From positions 1-64,000 of the forward strand of contig DJHS01000101.1 of NCBI GenBank assembly GCA_002433235.1: DNA of 64,000 nt, in the 5' to 3' direction. Origin of the DNA: UBA6614 sp002433235 (lineage in GTDB: Bacteria; Verrucomicrobiota; Verrucomicrobiia; Limisphaerales; UBA1100). Shown here in pieces: positions 8,962 to 17,327 of the stretch (position 1 is the first letter of the stretch; every line of letters begins with the position of its first letter). The position numbers were made by a program, and so were the translations under genes. Under the pieces are notes generated by a model. The model did not search any database and was not told the DNA's origin. It saw only the letters and a list, made by a program, of their open reading frames with translations.

Positions 8962-9758
8962 GGTGCCGTCCAGTTTTTTCTGATCTCGTTCGGAATGCCG
9001 CCGGACTCCCTGATAGCGCGCAAGCTCAGCGCGTCGTGACGCTTGGCCAGCCGTTGGCCATTTTCATCACACATCAATTCGCAGTGGTAAAAGACTGGAG
9101 GAACGATGTTTAGCGCCTGATAGAGTAGAATTTGGCGGGCGGTGGACAGGAGCAGATCCGCGCCACGAACCACCTCGGTGATTTTCATGGCGTTGTCATC
9201 GACGGTCACGGCGAGTTGATAGGCGGGGAGCCCGTTTTTTTGCCAGACCGGAAAGTCGCCAAAATCGCGGCCAGCCACAAACTGTTGGTGGCCAAGACGA
9301 GTGTCGGTGAATTCAACGGTTTTTCCTTCGGGAATGCGGAAACGCCAGTTCAACTCTTGCCTGCTGTCATTCAGCTGTCGATCTCTACAGGTTCCGGGAT
9401 AAATGGGGTCGCCATCCTCGCTGTGTGGGGCGGTAATGGCTTCGCGAAGGTCCTTGCGGGAGCAATCACAGGGGAACAGGTGTCCGCCATCATATAGTTT
9501 CTGAAAGGCGGCCCGGTAGATAGGGAGGCGGTTGGATTGGTCAACAGGAGCGCCGTTCCACTGGATGCCAAGCCATTTGAGATCTTCAATGGCGGCTTGG
9601 CGGTATTCGGTTTTGCAACGTTGCGGGTCAAGATCTTCATTGCGATAGAGGAGTTGACCATTGTTCGATTGCGCGCGCTGGTAGGCGGTCCAAAAAGTGC
9701 GGGCATGACCAAGGTGGAGATGGCCGGTGGGGGTGGGGGCAATGCGGCCGCGGTACAT
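8958..9758 (-). CDS. gluQ: Glutamyl-Q tRNA(Asp) synthetase
   Basis: A 266-residue truncated GluRS paralogue that activates glutamate and attaches it to queuosine in the anticodon of tRNA-Asp. The nucleotide-binding motif is PTPTGHLHLGHA (HIGH class) at residues 8-19. Zinc ligands match GluQ-RS: CDCSR near residue 98, then a Tyr and Cys in YPGTCRD. The KMSKS equivalent is degraded to LAKRHDALS, normal for this family. It lacks the anticodon-binding domain, which explains the length compared with about 440 residues for the real GltX encoded at 12.2 kb. Confidence 0.9.
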   Translation of the reverse strand: MYRGRIAPTPTGHLHLGHARTFWTAYQRAQSNNGQLLYRNEDLDPQRCKTEYRQAAIEDLKWLGIQWNGAPVDQSNRLPIYRAAFQKLYDGGHLFPCDCSRKDLREAITAPHSEDGDPIYPGTCRDRQLNDSRQELNWRFRIPEGKTVEFTDTRLGHQQFVAGRDFGDFPVWQKNGLPAYQLAVTVDDNAMKITEVVRGADLLLSTARQILLYQALNIVPPVFYHCELMCDENGQRLAKRHDALSLRAIRESGGIPNEIRKNWTAP

Positions 9759-9763
9759 GGGAC

Positions 9764-10633
9764 TTAGTCGAGAAATCGCTGGGTAAGGCCGTCGTAGGCG
9801 TCTATGCGGCGGTCGCGCAGGAATGGCCAGTGGGTGCGGGTATGGCCGATTTGAGTGAGATCTAGGGTGGCAGTGAGGATTTCCTCGGTGTGGATACCGG
9901 CTTGGGCGATGATCTTCCCGGAGGGGGCGACGATGAAACTTTGGCCCCAGAACTCCAAGCCATCACCACCGAGGGGCGTTTCGTGGCCGGTACGGTTGGC
10001 GGCAGCTACGAAGCAGCCGTTGGCAATTGCGTGGCTACGCTGGATGGTTTGCCAAGAGTTGTGTTGGGCTTCACCTTCAGTGGCTTTTTCGCTTGGATGC
10101 CAGCCGATGGCGGTGGGAATGAGAATCAGGTCGGCGCCGGCCAATGCGGTGAGCCGGGCAGCCTCGGGATACCATTGGTCCCAGCAGATGAGTACGCCAA
10201 TGCGACCGAACCGGGTTTGCCAGGCGCGAAAGCCAAGGTCACCGGGTGTGAAGTAGAATTTTTCGTGATAAAGCGGATCGTCGGGAATGTGCATCTTGCG
10301 GTAGATACCGAGGAGTTCGCCGGTGGCGTCAATGATGGCGGCGCTGTTGTGGAAAAGGCCGGGGGCGCGTTGCTCGAAGACGGAGGTGATGATGACAACT
10401 TGATGCTCGCTGGCAATTTTCTGGAATGCCTCAGTGGCGGGACCGGGGATGGGTTCGGCATGTTGGAAGTGGTCGTAATTTTCTTCCTGGCAAAAGTATT
10501 GAGTGGCGAAGAGCTCCTGGGTGCAGATGACTTGGGCGCCACCGCGGGCGGCATCGATGGTAGCGGCGAGTGTATTTTGTAGGTTCTCCGCGGGATTGGA
10601 GGAGGCGCGGCGCTGGAGAAGGGCGAGTGTCAC
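9764..10633 (-). CDS. Carbon-nitrogen hydrolase, N-carbamoylputrescine amidase-like
   Basis: A nitrilase-superfamily enzyme of 289 residues. The catalytic triad is visible: Glu in TQELFATQYF, Lys in YRKMHIPDD and Cys in GVLICWDQWYPE. The TQELF...YFCQEE and HIPDDPLYHEKFYFTPGD blocks are typical of N-carbamoylputrescine amidase, the last step of the agmatine route to putrescine. The agmatine deiminase partner is not in the window. The GTG at 10633 begins VTLALLQ, the family's usual first strand; the open frame continues upstream to 10822 without family similarity. Substrate assignment is by motif only. Confidence 0.82.
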   Translation of the reverse strand: MTLALLQRRASSNPAENLQNTLAATIDAARGGAQVICTQELFATQYFCQEENYDHFQHAEPIPGPATEAFQKIASEHQVVIITSVFEQRAPGLFHNSAAIIDATGELLGIYRKMHIPDDPLYHEKFYFTPGDLGFRAWQTRFGRIGVLICWDQWYPEAARLTALAGADLILIPTAIGWHPSEKATEGEAQHNSWQTIQRSHAIANGCFVAAANRTGHETPLGGDGLEFWGQSFIVAPSGKIIAQAGIHTEEILTATLDLTQIGHTRTHWPFLRDRRIDAYDGLTQRFLD

Positions 10634-10685
10634 GAGGCCGTGATGGTGTGTTGGTGGAGAGGTGTCAAGCCTGTGGTGTGCGATG

Positions 10686-10711
10686 ATTGTGAATTTCTTC
10701 TTATTCACAAT
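10686..10711. promoter_or_regulatory. Perfect inverted repeat, candidate operator
   Basis: ATTGTGAAT and its exact reverse complement ATTCACAAT are separated by 8 pyrimidines (10695-10702). It sits in the divergent space between the amidase start (10633, minus) and the HU start (10801, plus). The size (26 bp, 9-bp arms) suits a dimeric regulator. No T-tract follows on either strand, so a terminator is less likely. No regulator can be named. Confidence 0.4.
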
Positions 10712-10800
10712 ACAGTGATTTGCCTTGCGCGGGTAGTGTTCGGCGCGGTTAATAACGCGCAGTCGCGAGACACGAATTAATCGCAAACCAACTAGAAAAA

Positions 10801-11088
10801 ATGGCAAAACTGACAAAGACACAAATCACTAACGAAGTCGCGGAAGGCGCGGGCATCTCGAAGGCGCAAGCCAAGGCGGCGATCGAGACGCTGGCGAGCT
10901 TGGCGTACAGCAACGCTAAGGATGGCTTCACTATTCCCGGCATCGGCAAGGTGTCCGTGCGGCAGACAGCGGCCCGCAAGATGATCATGCGCTTTGGCCC
11001 GAAGGCTGGAGAGGAAATTGATGTGCCGGCGAAGACCAAGTTGAAGTTCACCTTCCTCAAGGCGGCAAAGGAAGAGATTCTCGGCTAA
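10801..11088 (+). CDS. HU/IHF-family DNA-binding protein
   Basis: A 95-residue histone-like protein: MAKLTKTQITNEVAEGAGIS, dimerisation helices, then the beta-arm with IPGIGKVSV and a basic stretch TAARKMIMRFG. The usual GRNP at the arm tip is replaced by a shorter GPKAGEE segment, so this is a divergent HU. It bends and compacts DNA in the nucleoid. It stands alone and is followed directly by a strong terminator. Confidence 0.9.
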   Translation: MAKLTKTQITNEVAEGAGISKAQAKAAIETLASLAYSNAKDGFTIPGIGKVSVRQTAARKMIMRFGPKAGEEIDVPAKTKLKFTFLKAAKEEILG

Positions 11089-11107
11089 GGCCAAGGAATT
11101 TCACCTA

Positions 11108-11134
11108 GGCGTCCCGCGCGGGGCGCCTTTTTTT
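11108..11134 (+). terminator. Rho-independent terminator after the HU gene
   Basis: Stem GGCGTCCC (11108-11115) pairs with GGGGCGCC (11120-11127) around a GCGC loop, with one G-T pair, followed by seven T (11128-11134). It lies 19 bases after the HU stop. Confidence 0.85.
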
Positions 11135-11162
11135 GTCCTCGGACTTTGCTTAGGATCAGCGC

Positions 11163-12122
11163 ATGAAGATCGGTGTAGTGGGCAGCGGCGCACTGGGTTG
11201 TTTCTATGGCGGACGCCTTTGCCAAGCAGGGTACGATGTCCACCTGTTGTTGCGAAGCGACTTCGAGACAATTCGCGATGGCGGACTGCGGATTGAGTCG
11301 CCGGATGGGAACACGGTCTTGTTTCCACGCGCCCATGAGTTGCCTTCGAGTATTGGAGAGTGCGACTTGGTTCTGGTCGGGCTGAAGACCACGGCGAATA
11401 ACCGCTACGATAAGTTGATCAGGCCGTTGTTGGGGCGGGACACGTTGATTTTGTGCCTGCAAAACGGCTTGGGCAACTGTGAGCGGCTGGGGGCGTTGTT
11501 TGGGCCGGAACGAGTGTTGGGCGGTCTGTGCTTTGTCTGTCTGAACCGGACGACACCGGGAGTGGTGTGCCACATTGCGTTTGGTCGGGTGGTGATGGGG
11601 CAACTTGGCAAAAAGGCCGGCGAGCAGATACGGGGTGTCGCTGCCTTGTTCAAGGAGGCTGGCATTGACTGCGAGGTGGTGGATGACTTGGAACGGGCGT
11701 TGTGGGAAAAGCTGGTCTGGAACGTTCCATTTAATGGCTTGGGGGTTGCTGGCGCGGCGGGATTGGCGGCGCTGGAGAGTGGCGCGACGGCTTGGCCGGG
11801 CTCAATAGGGGACGCATTGCCAACAGATGTCCTCTTGGGAGATTCGTGTTGGGAAGGGTGGGTGCGGGGAATGATGGAAGAGATCATCGCGGTGGCCAAT
11901 GCGAAGGGTTTGGCCCTGGATTTGGGGTTGCCGGATAAAATGGTCGCCAACACGCGGGCGATGGGGGAATACCGGGCATCGACCCTGATAGATTTTCAGC
12001 GTGGCCAGTCTTTGGAGTTGGAGAGCATGTTTCTTGAGCCGCTTCGGCAGGCAAGGGAAACCCCTGTGCAGATTCCCCGGCTTGAAGCTCTCTGCGCGGT
12101 CCTTAAAAAACTGGACCATTGA
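11163..12122 (+). CDS. panE: 2-dehydropantoate 2-reductase (ketopantoate reductase family)
   Basis: A 319-residue NADPH-dependent enzyme of pantothenate synthesis reducing ketopantoate to pantoate. The Rossmann motif is GSGALGCFYGGRL at residues 7-19. CLQNGLGN is the family block near residue 100, and the catalytic Lys lies in LWEKLVWNVPFNGL. The C-terminal domain contains EYRASTLIDFQRGQSLELES, which includes the conserved S-x-x-x-D region. The family also contains paralogues acting on other 2-oxo acids, so the exact substrate is likely but not certain. Confidence 0.85.
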   Translation: MKIGVVGSGALGCFYGGRLCQAGYDVHLLLRSDFETIRDGGLRIESPDGNTVLFPRAHELPSSIGECDLVLVGLKTTANNRYDKLIRPLLGRDTLILCLQNGLGNCERLGALFGPERVLGGLCFVCLNRTTPGVVCHIAFGRVVMGQLGKKAGEQIRGVAALFKEAGIDCEVVDDLERALWEKLVWNVPFNGLGVAGAAGLAALESGATAWPGSIGDALPTDVLLGDSCWEGWVRGMMEEIIAVANAKGLALDLGLPDKMVANTRAMGEYRASTLIDFQRGQSLELESMFLEPLRQARETPVQIPRLEALCAVLKKLDH

Positions 12123-12184
12123 TTGAGTTGACCGGGATTGTGGTCTTGGCGAGAGGGCGTCAATTGGCCATTGTCTGCCGCGAC

Positions 12185-13513
12185 ATGGCAGACATTAAAT
12201 CAAGCGACGTTTGTGTTCGGTTTGCCCCCAGTCCGACGGGCTATTTGCACATTGGCGGGGCGCGCACAGCGTTGTTTAACTGGCTGTACGCGCGGCACAC
12301 GGGCGGACGGTTTGTCCTGCGCATAGAGGATACGGATGCCCAGCGCAACACGCCCGAAGCCATCGAGGCCTTGATCAACGGACTCCAGTGGCTGGGGCTG
12401 AATTGGGATGAAGGGCCGGTGGGCAGTGTGCCGGATGGGGATTTTTTCCAGTCGCAGCGTTCGGGAATTTATGCCCGGCGCGTGGCGGAGTTGAGGGAGA
12501 AAGGGCTGGCGTACGAGGATGAGGGGGCGGTTCGGTTTCGCATGCCGCGGGAGACATCGCTGATTTCCGACTTGATTTGCGGGGAGGTGATGCGTGAGCT
12601 GACGGATCGCGAGCAGGAACAGCCTGACTTCGTAATCGTGCGCTCTGATGGCAAGCCGGTTTTTCACTTGGTGAATGTGGTGGATGACATTGAGATGGGT
12701 ATTACGCACGTGATCCGTGGTGAAGACCATTTGTCAAACACGGCAAAGCACATGGCGCTTTTTCGAGCATTTGACGTTGAGCCGCCAAGGTTTGCCCACA
12801 TCCCTTTGATTCTGAATCCGAATGGGAGCAAGATGAGCAAGCGGGATGAAGGGGCATCGCTGGAGACATGGCAGCAGGCGGGCTTTGTGCCGGAGGCGGT
12901 AGTGAATTATCTCAGTCTGCTGGGGTGGTCGCCGAAGGATGACTCGGAGGTGATGACGGTGGCGGAGATTGTCGAGCGGTTTGATCTACCGCAAATCAAC
13001 CGGGCCAATGCGCGGTTTGACGCCGAGAAGATGTTGTGGATGAACTACGAGCATCTGCGGGAGTTGCCGATGGAGCGCTACCGCGCCTTGGCAGAGAAGG
13101 CGGGGGTGGCGTTGGCGGGAAAGGACGTGGATTACGTGAACGCCGCGCTGGCAACCTGTCAGGAAAAGGTGAAGCAGCTCGGAGATTTGCATGCGTTCAG
13201 CGCATTCTATTTCGAGGAGGATTACCCGGTGGACACGGCGTTTGAAGAAAAGGCCATGACACCGGAAAATCGCGCGGCCTTGGCGGAGCTTCGGGATGCC
13301 TATGTGGCGGTAAAAAACTTTGATGGGGAATCACTCGAGGAGTGTCTTAAAAACGTGGCGGAACGGCTGGAGGTCAAGGTGCGGGTGCTGGTGCAGCCGG
13401 CGCGGTTTGCCTGTACGGGACAAAAGGTGGGGCCAAGCTTGTATCATCTGATGAGTGTGCTAGGGCGTGGGGAAGTTTTGGCGCGGTTTGACCGTGCGCT
13501 GGGCAAGGCATGA
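12185..13513 (+). CDS. gltX: Glutamyl-tRNA synthetase
   Basis: A 442-residue class I synthetase charging tRNA-Glu. The HIGH motif is FAPSPTGYLHIGGARTALFN (residues 13-32) and the KMSKS motif is SKMSKRDEGAS around residue 220. VNVVDDIEMGITHVIRGEDH is the conserved catalytic-domain block. The C-terminal anticodon-binding domain is present but on the short side for the family. The ATG at 12185 fits the usual distance to the HIGH motif; the open frame begins earlier, at 12119, overlapping panE. The start of pgsA overlaps its stop (ATGA, 13510-13513). Confidence 0.95.
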   Translation: MADIKSSDVCVRFAPSPTGYLHIGGARTALFNWLYARHTGGRFVLRIEDTDAQRNTPEAIEALINGLQWLGLNWDEGPVGSVPDGDFFQSQRSGIYARRVAELREKGLAYEDEGAVRFRMPRETSLISDLICGEVMRELTDREQEQPDFVIVRSDGKPVFHLVNVVDDIEMGITHVIRGEDHLSNTAKHMALFRAFDVEPPRFAHIPLILNPNGSKMSKRDEGASLETWQQAGFVPEAVVNYLSLLGWSPKDDSEVMTVAEIVERFDLPQINRANARFDAEKMLWMNYEHLRELPMERYRALAEKAGVALAGKDVDYVNAALATCQEKVKQLGDLHAFSAFYFEEDYPVDTAFEEKAMTPENRAALAELRDAYVAVKNFDGESLEECLKNVAERLEVKVRVLVQPARFACTGQKVGPSLYHLMSVLGRGEVLARFDRALGKA

Positions 13514-14103
13514 CCACGGCAAACAAAGTTACGATCGCGCGCATCATGCTGGTGCCGTTTTTCGTTGTGGAGTTGATGTATTATCTCCGAACGGGAGATG
13601 AGATGCACAGGTATCTGGCGGTGGGGGCCTTTCTCGTGGCGGCGATCAGCGACGGGGTGGATGGCTGGTTGGCGCGCCACCGCAATCAGCAAACCAAATT
13701 GGGCACCTATCTCGATCCACTGGCCGACAAGTTGCTGCTCATCTCAGGATTGATCCTGCTGAGCATCAAGTTCGAAAATTCGCCTTTCGGGGAGCCCTTG
13801 CCGTTGTGGTTTGTGGGCGCGGTTTTGGGGCGGGATTTGATTGTCGTGTCCGGCAGCACGTTGGTTTATTTGGCGACGGGAGATTTAAAAGTGCAGCCGC
13901 ACATTCTCAGCAAAATCTCCTCCGTCCTGCAAATGGTCTGTATCTCCTGGGTGCTGTTAAAGATGCCGTCGGTGATGACATTTTGGCTGGCGCTGGGCGC
14001 GAGCGTGACGACGGCGGTCACAGGAGTAATGTACGTATTTGACGGCATCCGCCAATTTGCCGAGCACCCGGCGGCGCACCCGGAACTGGACGATGAAAAC
14101 TGA
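13510..14103 (+). CDS. pgsA: CDP-diacylglycerol--glycerol-3-phosphate 3-phosphatidyltransferase
   Basis: A 197-residue membrane enzyme that makes phosphatidylglycerol phosphate, the first committed step to phosphatidylglycerol and cardiolipin. The CDP-alcohol phosphatidyltransferase signature DG-x2-AR-x8-G-x3-D-x3-D is seen as DGVDGWLARHRNQQTKLGTY followed by LDPLADK (residues about 48-73). It begins NKVTIARIMLVPFFV, typical of PgsA, and has four or five further hydrophobic segments. Translationally coupled to gltX by a 4-base overlap. Confidence 0.92.
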   Translation: MTTANKVTIARIMLVPFFVVELMYYLRTGDEMHRYLAVGAFLVAAISDGVDGWLARHRNQQTKLGTYLDPLADKLLLISGLILLSIKFENSPFGEPLPLWFVGAVLGRDLIVVSGSTLVYLATGDLKVQPHILSKISSVLQMVCISWVLLKMPSVMTFWLALGASVTTAVTGVMYVFDGIRQFAEHPAAHPELDDEN

Positions 14104-14140
14104 TTGTCGACCGGCGACTTGGCGGGCATGATCTGCGCCG

Positions 14141-14623
14141 ATGGCAACTGCACCCGATTTGGAATTGAAGGAAGGGGACGATGCACCGGCGTTCACGGCT
14201 GTTACAAATGGCGGTGGCCAGGTGGCGTTGAAGGATTTCCAGGGCCGGCATGTGGTCCTGTTTTTTTATCCCAAGGACGACACGCCTGGCTGAACGAAGG
14301 AAGCCTGCGCGTTCCGTGATGAACACGCTCAATTTGAAGAGGCCAATGCAGTTGTACTTGGGGTGAGCTGCGACGGGGTGGCGAAACATGATAAGTTCGT
14401 CGCCAAGTATGGGCTGCCATTCGCCTTGCTGGCGGATGAGGACAGGGAAATCTGCAAAGCCTACGGCGCGTGGGGTCGGAAAAAATTTCTGGGCCGGGAA
14501 TACGACGGCATTTTTCGCATCTCATTTCTCATCAACCCCAAGGGGAAAATCCAGAAAATCTGGCCTAAGGTAAAGCCGGCTGAGCATGCGGCAGAAGTGT
14601 TGGAAGCTATAAGGAGTGAGTGA
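14141..14623 (+). CDS. bcp: BCP-type peroxiredoxin with in-frame TGA (probable selenocysteine 51)
   Basis: Read through the TGA at 14291-14293, this gives a complete 160-residue bacterioferritin-comigratory-protein peroxiredoxin: the N-terminus ELKEGDDAPAF, the catalytic block VVLFFYPKDDTPG-U-TKEACAFRD, then VVLGVSCDGVAKHDKFVAKY and the end of the domain with FLINPKGKIQKIW. The TGA stands exactly at the peroxidatic Cys of the TPGCT motif, and the resolving Cys56 (five residues later) is intact. The frame is otherwise clean, so a nonsense mutation would have had to hit precisely the one codon where selenocysteine is known in related peroxiredoxins. A hairpin suited to a bacterial SECIS lies at 14309-14328. 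A standard gene caller splits this gene and loses its N-terminus. Confidence 0.85.
14309..14328 (+). promoter_or_regulatory. Candidate bacterial SECIS hairpin in the peroxiredoxin mRNA
   Basis: Downstream of the TGA at 14291-14293, GCGUUC (14309-14314) pairs with GAAC (14321-14324) and, across a 2-base bulge, GC (14327-14328). The apical loop CGUGAU starts 21 nt after the TGA and has a G in its first two bases. Those are the known features of bacterial SECIS elements, which SelB binds to insert selenocysteine. The structure was folded by eye. Confidence 0.5.
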
Positions 14624-14661
14624 GTTGTGAGTAGCGAATGGTGAATGGACACTTCCTACAA

Positions 14662-14695
14662 CCAAAAGCCGCCAGCATTTGCTGGCGGCTTTTGG
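14662..14695. terminator. Perfect 15-bp hairpin, bidirectional terminator
   Basis: CCAAAAGCCGCCAGC (14662-14676) and its exact reverse complement (14681-14695) flank the loop ATTT. Runs of A and T on each arm give a short U-tract in either direction. It lies 38 bases after the peroxiredoxin stop (plus) and overlaps the CCA end of the minus-strand initiator tRNA, so it probably terminates both. Confidence 0.75.
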
Positions 14696-14742
14696 TTGCG
14701 GGAGACGGATTTGAACCGCCGACCTTCAGGTTATGAGCCTGA
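14693..14742 (-). tRNA. tRNA-fMet (CAT), 3' part up to the assembly gap
   Basis: The minus strand reads from the anticodon arm (loop CTCATAA, anticodon CAT) through the variable loop AGGTCG, the T arm GGTTCAAATCC and an acceptor strand TCCCGCA plus A and an encoded CCA end. Paired with the 5' half seen across the gap (CGCGGGA), position 1 is C and position 72 is A: the unpaired C1-A72 end that marks bacterial initiator tRNA. The 5' half of this copy is lost in the N run. Confidence 0.85.
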
Positions 14743-15035
14743 NNNNNNNNNNNNNNNNNNNNNNNNNNNNNNNNNNNNNNNNNNNNNNNNNNNNNNNNNN
14801 NNNNNNNNNNNNNNNNNNNNNNNNNNNNNNNNNNNNNNNNNNNNNNNNNNNNNNNNNNNNNNNNNNNNNNNNNNNNNNNNNNNNNNNNNNNNNNNNNNNN
14901 NNNNNNNNNNNNNNNNNNNNNNNNNNNNNNNNNNNNNNNNNNNNNNNNNNNNNNNNNNNNNNNNNNNNNNNNNNNNNNNNNNNNNNNNNNNNNNNNNNNN
15001 NNNNNNNNNNNNNNNNNNNNNNNNNNNNNNNNNNN
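14743..15035. other. Assembly gap (293 N)
   Basis: Unsequenced or unresolved bases. The 13 bases left of the gap (within GTTATGAGCCTGA) are repeated immediately right of it, and both sides lie inside initiator tRNA sequence, so the gap was probably caused by repeated tRNA genes. Confidence 0.99.
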
Positions 15036-15075
<40 letters not shown>

Positions 15076-15126
15076 CGGGAAGAATACGCAAGGCGGCACG
15101 CCCGGCAAGCGATTTTTTTTTGCGGC

Positions 15127-16677
15127 CTAATCAGTACCTGAATTTCCGCGTTTTTTGTTGTCGCGGAAGAGCAACAGGAAAAGCAGCAGGATAAAACCAG
15201 CGAAGATCGCAGGCTTGGTCCAGAGTGGCTTCCACTCCACGGCCCTGAGTTCCGCTGTTCGCCGGGCTTTCTTTTGTTCGCCCAATTCCTTCTGCTGGAC
15301 TTCGATTGTTTTGATCTGTGAATCCAGTCCAGCTCTCAGCTTTGCTACTTCGCTGTTCAAGTTGGTCCAATTGCCCTCGGCAAGGGTCAGTCCCTTGATT
15401 GCCAAATCACGGTCGGTGATGGATTTCAGGAGAGCGTGCTCGGCATTAACGGTTTCTAGGTTGCGGTTGATGTCCGCCAGTTCGCCCCAGTGTTTAACGG
15501 TCTCCGTGGCGTTGCCTTCTCCCAAGGCAGCAGTGAGGCGTTCCTTTTGGGTCGGATCCTTGGAGATGGCCTCCAGTTTATTGTTGTCCGGTGTGTGTTG
15601 GGTCTCAATTTTTCCGGCTACCTGAGCGCCGATCATCATGCCCAGCCCCAGCGTAAAAAACACCAGCAGACCTTGCGCCTGCGCACGGATGGGCTTGTCG
15701 GCGGCTTGATCAGTGTAGATTTGGCCGGTGACAAAGAAGAAATCGTAGCAGATGCCGTGCAACAGAATGCCGCCGATGATCATCCAGCGGATTTCGTCCG
15801 GCGCGCCGATGGAGAAGAGCACGTAACGCGCAACCCACGCGAGCATGCCCACCGCCAGCATCCACTTTACACCCAGTCGCCTGAAGAAGAAGGGCATGAC
15901 AAACATGAATATAACCTCCGCCCATTGTCCATAACCCATGGTTTGGCCGATGGGGAGGTTGCTCATCTCCACAATGCGGCTGGTAATTTGGTAATAAAAC
16001 GCCAGCGGGATGCAGATAAGCGTGGAGGCGACGAGGAACACGAGGTAAGAGCGGTTTTTTAAAAGAACAAGTGCGTCAAGCCCGAGGATTTGGCGAGCAG
16101 TGATCTTGCCTTCGCGCACGGGCGGGGTGTCGGGCAGGAAAAAGCTGTAGAAACCCAGCAGGGCTGCCGACCCTGCGGAGAGATAGAACATGTTGATGCC
16201 CTTCTCAATGTCCAGCCATGTGAGTGCCAGACCAGCAACGATCCAGCCGAGAGTGCCCAGCAGGCGGATGCCGGGGAACTCCTTCTCGGGATCGGACATG
16301 TTTTTCATCGCCAGCGTATTGGTCAGCGCAAGCGTTGGAAAATAGGTGAGCATGTAGCCGAAGAAGATCCAGTTGATGGTGGAGGGCGCGGGGTTGTCAG
16401 CAGTCATGTAGGTGGTGGCCAGTAACATCAGGCCCGCGCCAGTCAAATGCATGACTCCGAGGATACGCTGTGCGGAGAAAAACCGGTCGGCCACCATGCC
16501 CACGAAAAACGGCGTAATCATGCCGGCAATAGGCCCCACCGAATAGGTCCATCCAAAATCGCCCCCAGTGAAGCCGATGGTGCCGAGATAGTTTGGTGCG
16601 GTGACGTACCATGCTCCCCAAATGAAGAACTGTAGGAACATCATGATGGACAACTGGAGGCGTACCGTTGGGTTCAT
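15127..16677 (-). CDS. MFS transporter, nucleoside:H+ symporter-like, with coiled-coil insertion
   Basis: A 516-residue membrane protein beginning VRLQLSIMMFLQFFIWGAWY, characteristic of the NupG/XapB-like nucleoside symporter branch of the major facilitator superfamily. Eleven hydrophobic segments run to about residue 360 (FFTLGLGMMIGAQVAG). Then comes a hydrophilic segment of about 115 residues, rich in Glu, Lys, Leu and Ala with heptad-like spacing (DRDLAIKGLTLAEGNWTNLN and following), before a last membrane helix AIFAGFILLLFLLLF. NupG itself has no such insertion. Substrate is not established. Confidence 0.82.
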   Translation of the reverse strand: MNPTVRLQLSIMMFLQFFIWGAWYVTAPNYLGTIGFTGGDFGWTYSVGPIAGMITPFFVGMVADRFFSAQRILGVMHLTGAGLMLLATTYMTADNPAPSTINWIFFGYMLTYFPTLALTNTLAMKNMSDPEKEFPGIRLLGTLGWIVAGLALTWLDIEKGINMFYLSAGSAALLGFYSFFLPDTPPVREGKITARQILGLDALVLLKNRSYLVFLVASTLICIPLAFYYQITSRIVEMSNLPIGQTMGYGQWAEVIFMFVMPFFFRRLGVKWMLAVGMLAWVARYVLFSIGAPDEIRWMIIGGILLHGICYDFFFVTGQIYTDQAADKPIRAQAQGLLVFFTLGLGMMIGAQVAGKIETQHTPDNNKLEAISKDPTQKERLTAALGEGNATETVKHWGELADINRNLETVNAEHALLKSITDRDLAIKGLTLAEGNWTNLNSEVAKLRAGLDSQIKTIEVQQKELGEQKKARRTAELRAVEWKPLWTKPAIFAGFILLLFLLLFRDNKKRGNSGTD

Positions 16678-16769
16678 AAGCTGGCTGGACGTTAGGTAAA
16701 ACGAAGGGCTAAGGCAAGCCCGCCCGGCTCGACTTTTGTGGCCGGGATGGCTAGGCTGAGGAGGTGCGG

Positions 16770-17327
16770 ATGGCTTTTAAAGAATGGGGGGTTGTGGTTG
16801 ATGCGTTGGGGCGTGGGGAGCAGATTGTGATTTTGCGCAAGGGGGGGATTTCCGAAGGGCGAGATGGGTTTCGGGTTGAGCATGAGAATTTCTGGTTGTT
16901 TCCAACTGAGTTTCACCAGCAGCGCGAGGGAGTGGTGGAATCGGCCAAGGTGGGTTTTGATCATATTTCGTGGCCTTCGAAGGGGCTGGTGCGGATTGAG
17001 TTTCGTGCGGAAGTGGTGGCGGCGCGAAGGCTGGAGGTGCTTGAGATCGCGGAACGACTGCGCGGGCAGCACATTTGGCGCGATGAGGTGATTGCCAATC
17101 GGTTTGACTGGGGACGGGATGAGGGGATTTACGCGATGGCAGTGCGGGTGTCGCGGCTACCGGAGCCGGTGGAATTGTCGCTGGCGGATGCATATGGTGG
17201 GTGCAAGTCGTGGGTGGAGTTGGGGTGTGATTTGCCGCAGGCGACTGAGCCTGTTTTGGGCGAGGCGGCCTTCGCGGACAAGCTGTCGTTATTTCGAGAG
17301 GCAGTGGAAGGGGAGGTGGCGGGTTGA
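16770..17327 (+). CDS. DUF1802 family protein
   Basis: A 185-residue protein with the DUF1802 pattern: FKEWGVVVDALGRGEQIVIL followed by RKGGISE, then FRVEHENFWLFPTEFHQQRE. The family's function is unknown. AGGAGG at 16759-16764 stands 5 bases before the ATG at 16770, which is preferred over an in-frame GTG at 16764. Its stop overlaps the TTG start of maf (17324-17327), so the two are probably cotranslated. Confidence 0.8.
   Translation: MAFKEWGVVVDALGRGEQIVILRKGGISEGRDGFRVEHENFWLFPTEFHQQREGVVESAKVGFDHISWPSKGLVRIEFRAEVVAARRLEVLEIAERLRGQHIWRDEVIANRFDWGRDEGIYAMAVRVSRLPEPVELSLADAYGGCKSWVELGCDLPQATEPVLGEAAFADKLSLFREAVEGEVAG

Noticed and set aside
12119..12184. Upstream extension of gltX to 12119
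   Set aside because: It would add 22 residues before the HIGH motif that have no family counterpart; ATG at 12185 fits.
14363..14623. Short peroxiredoxin-like ORF starting at an internal GTG
   Set aside because: It is only the C-terminal half of the TGA-containing peroxiredoxin; it would lack the active site.
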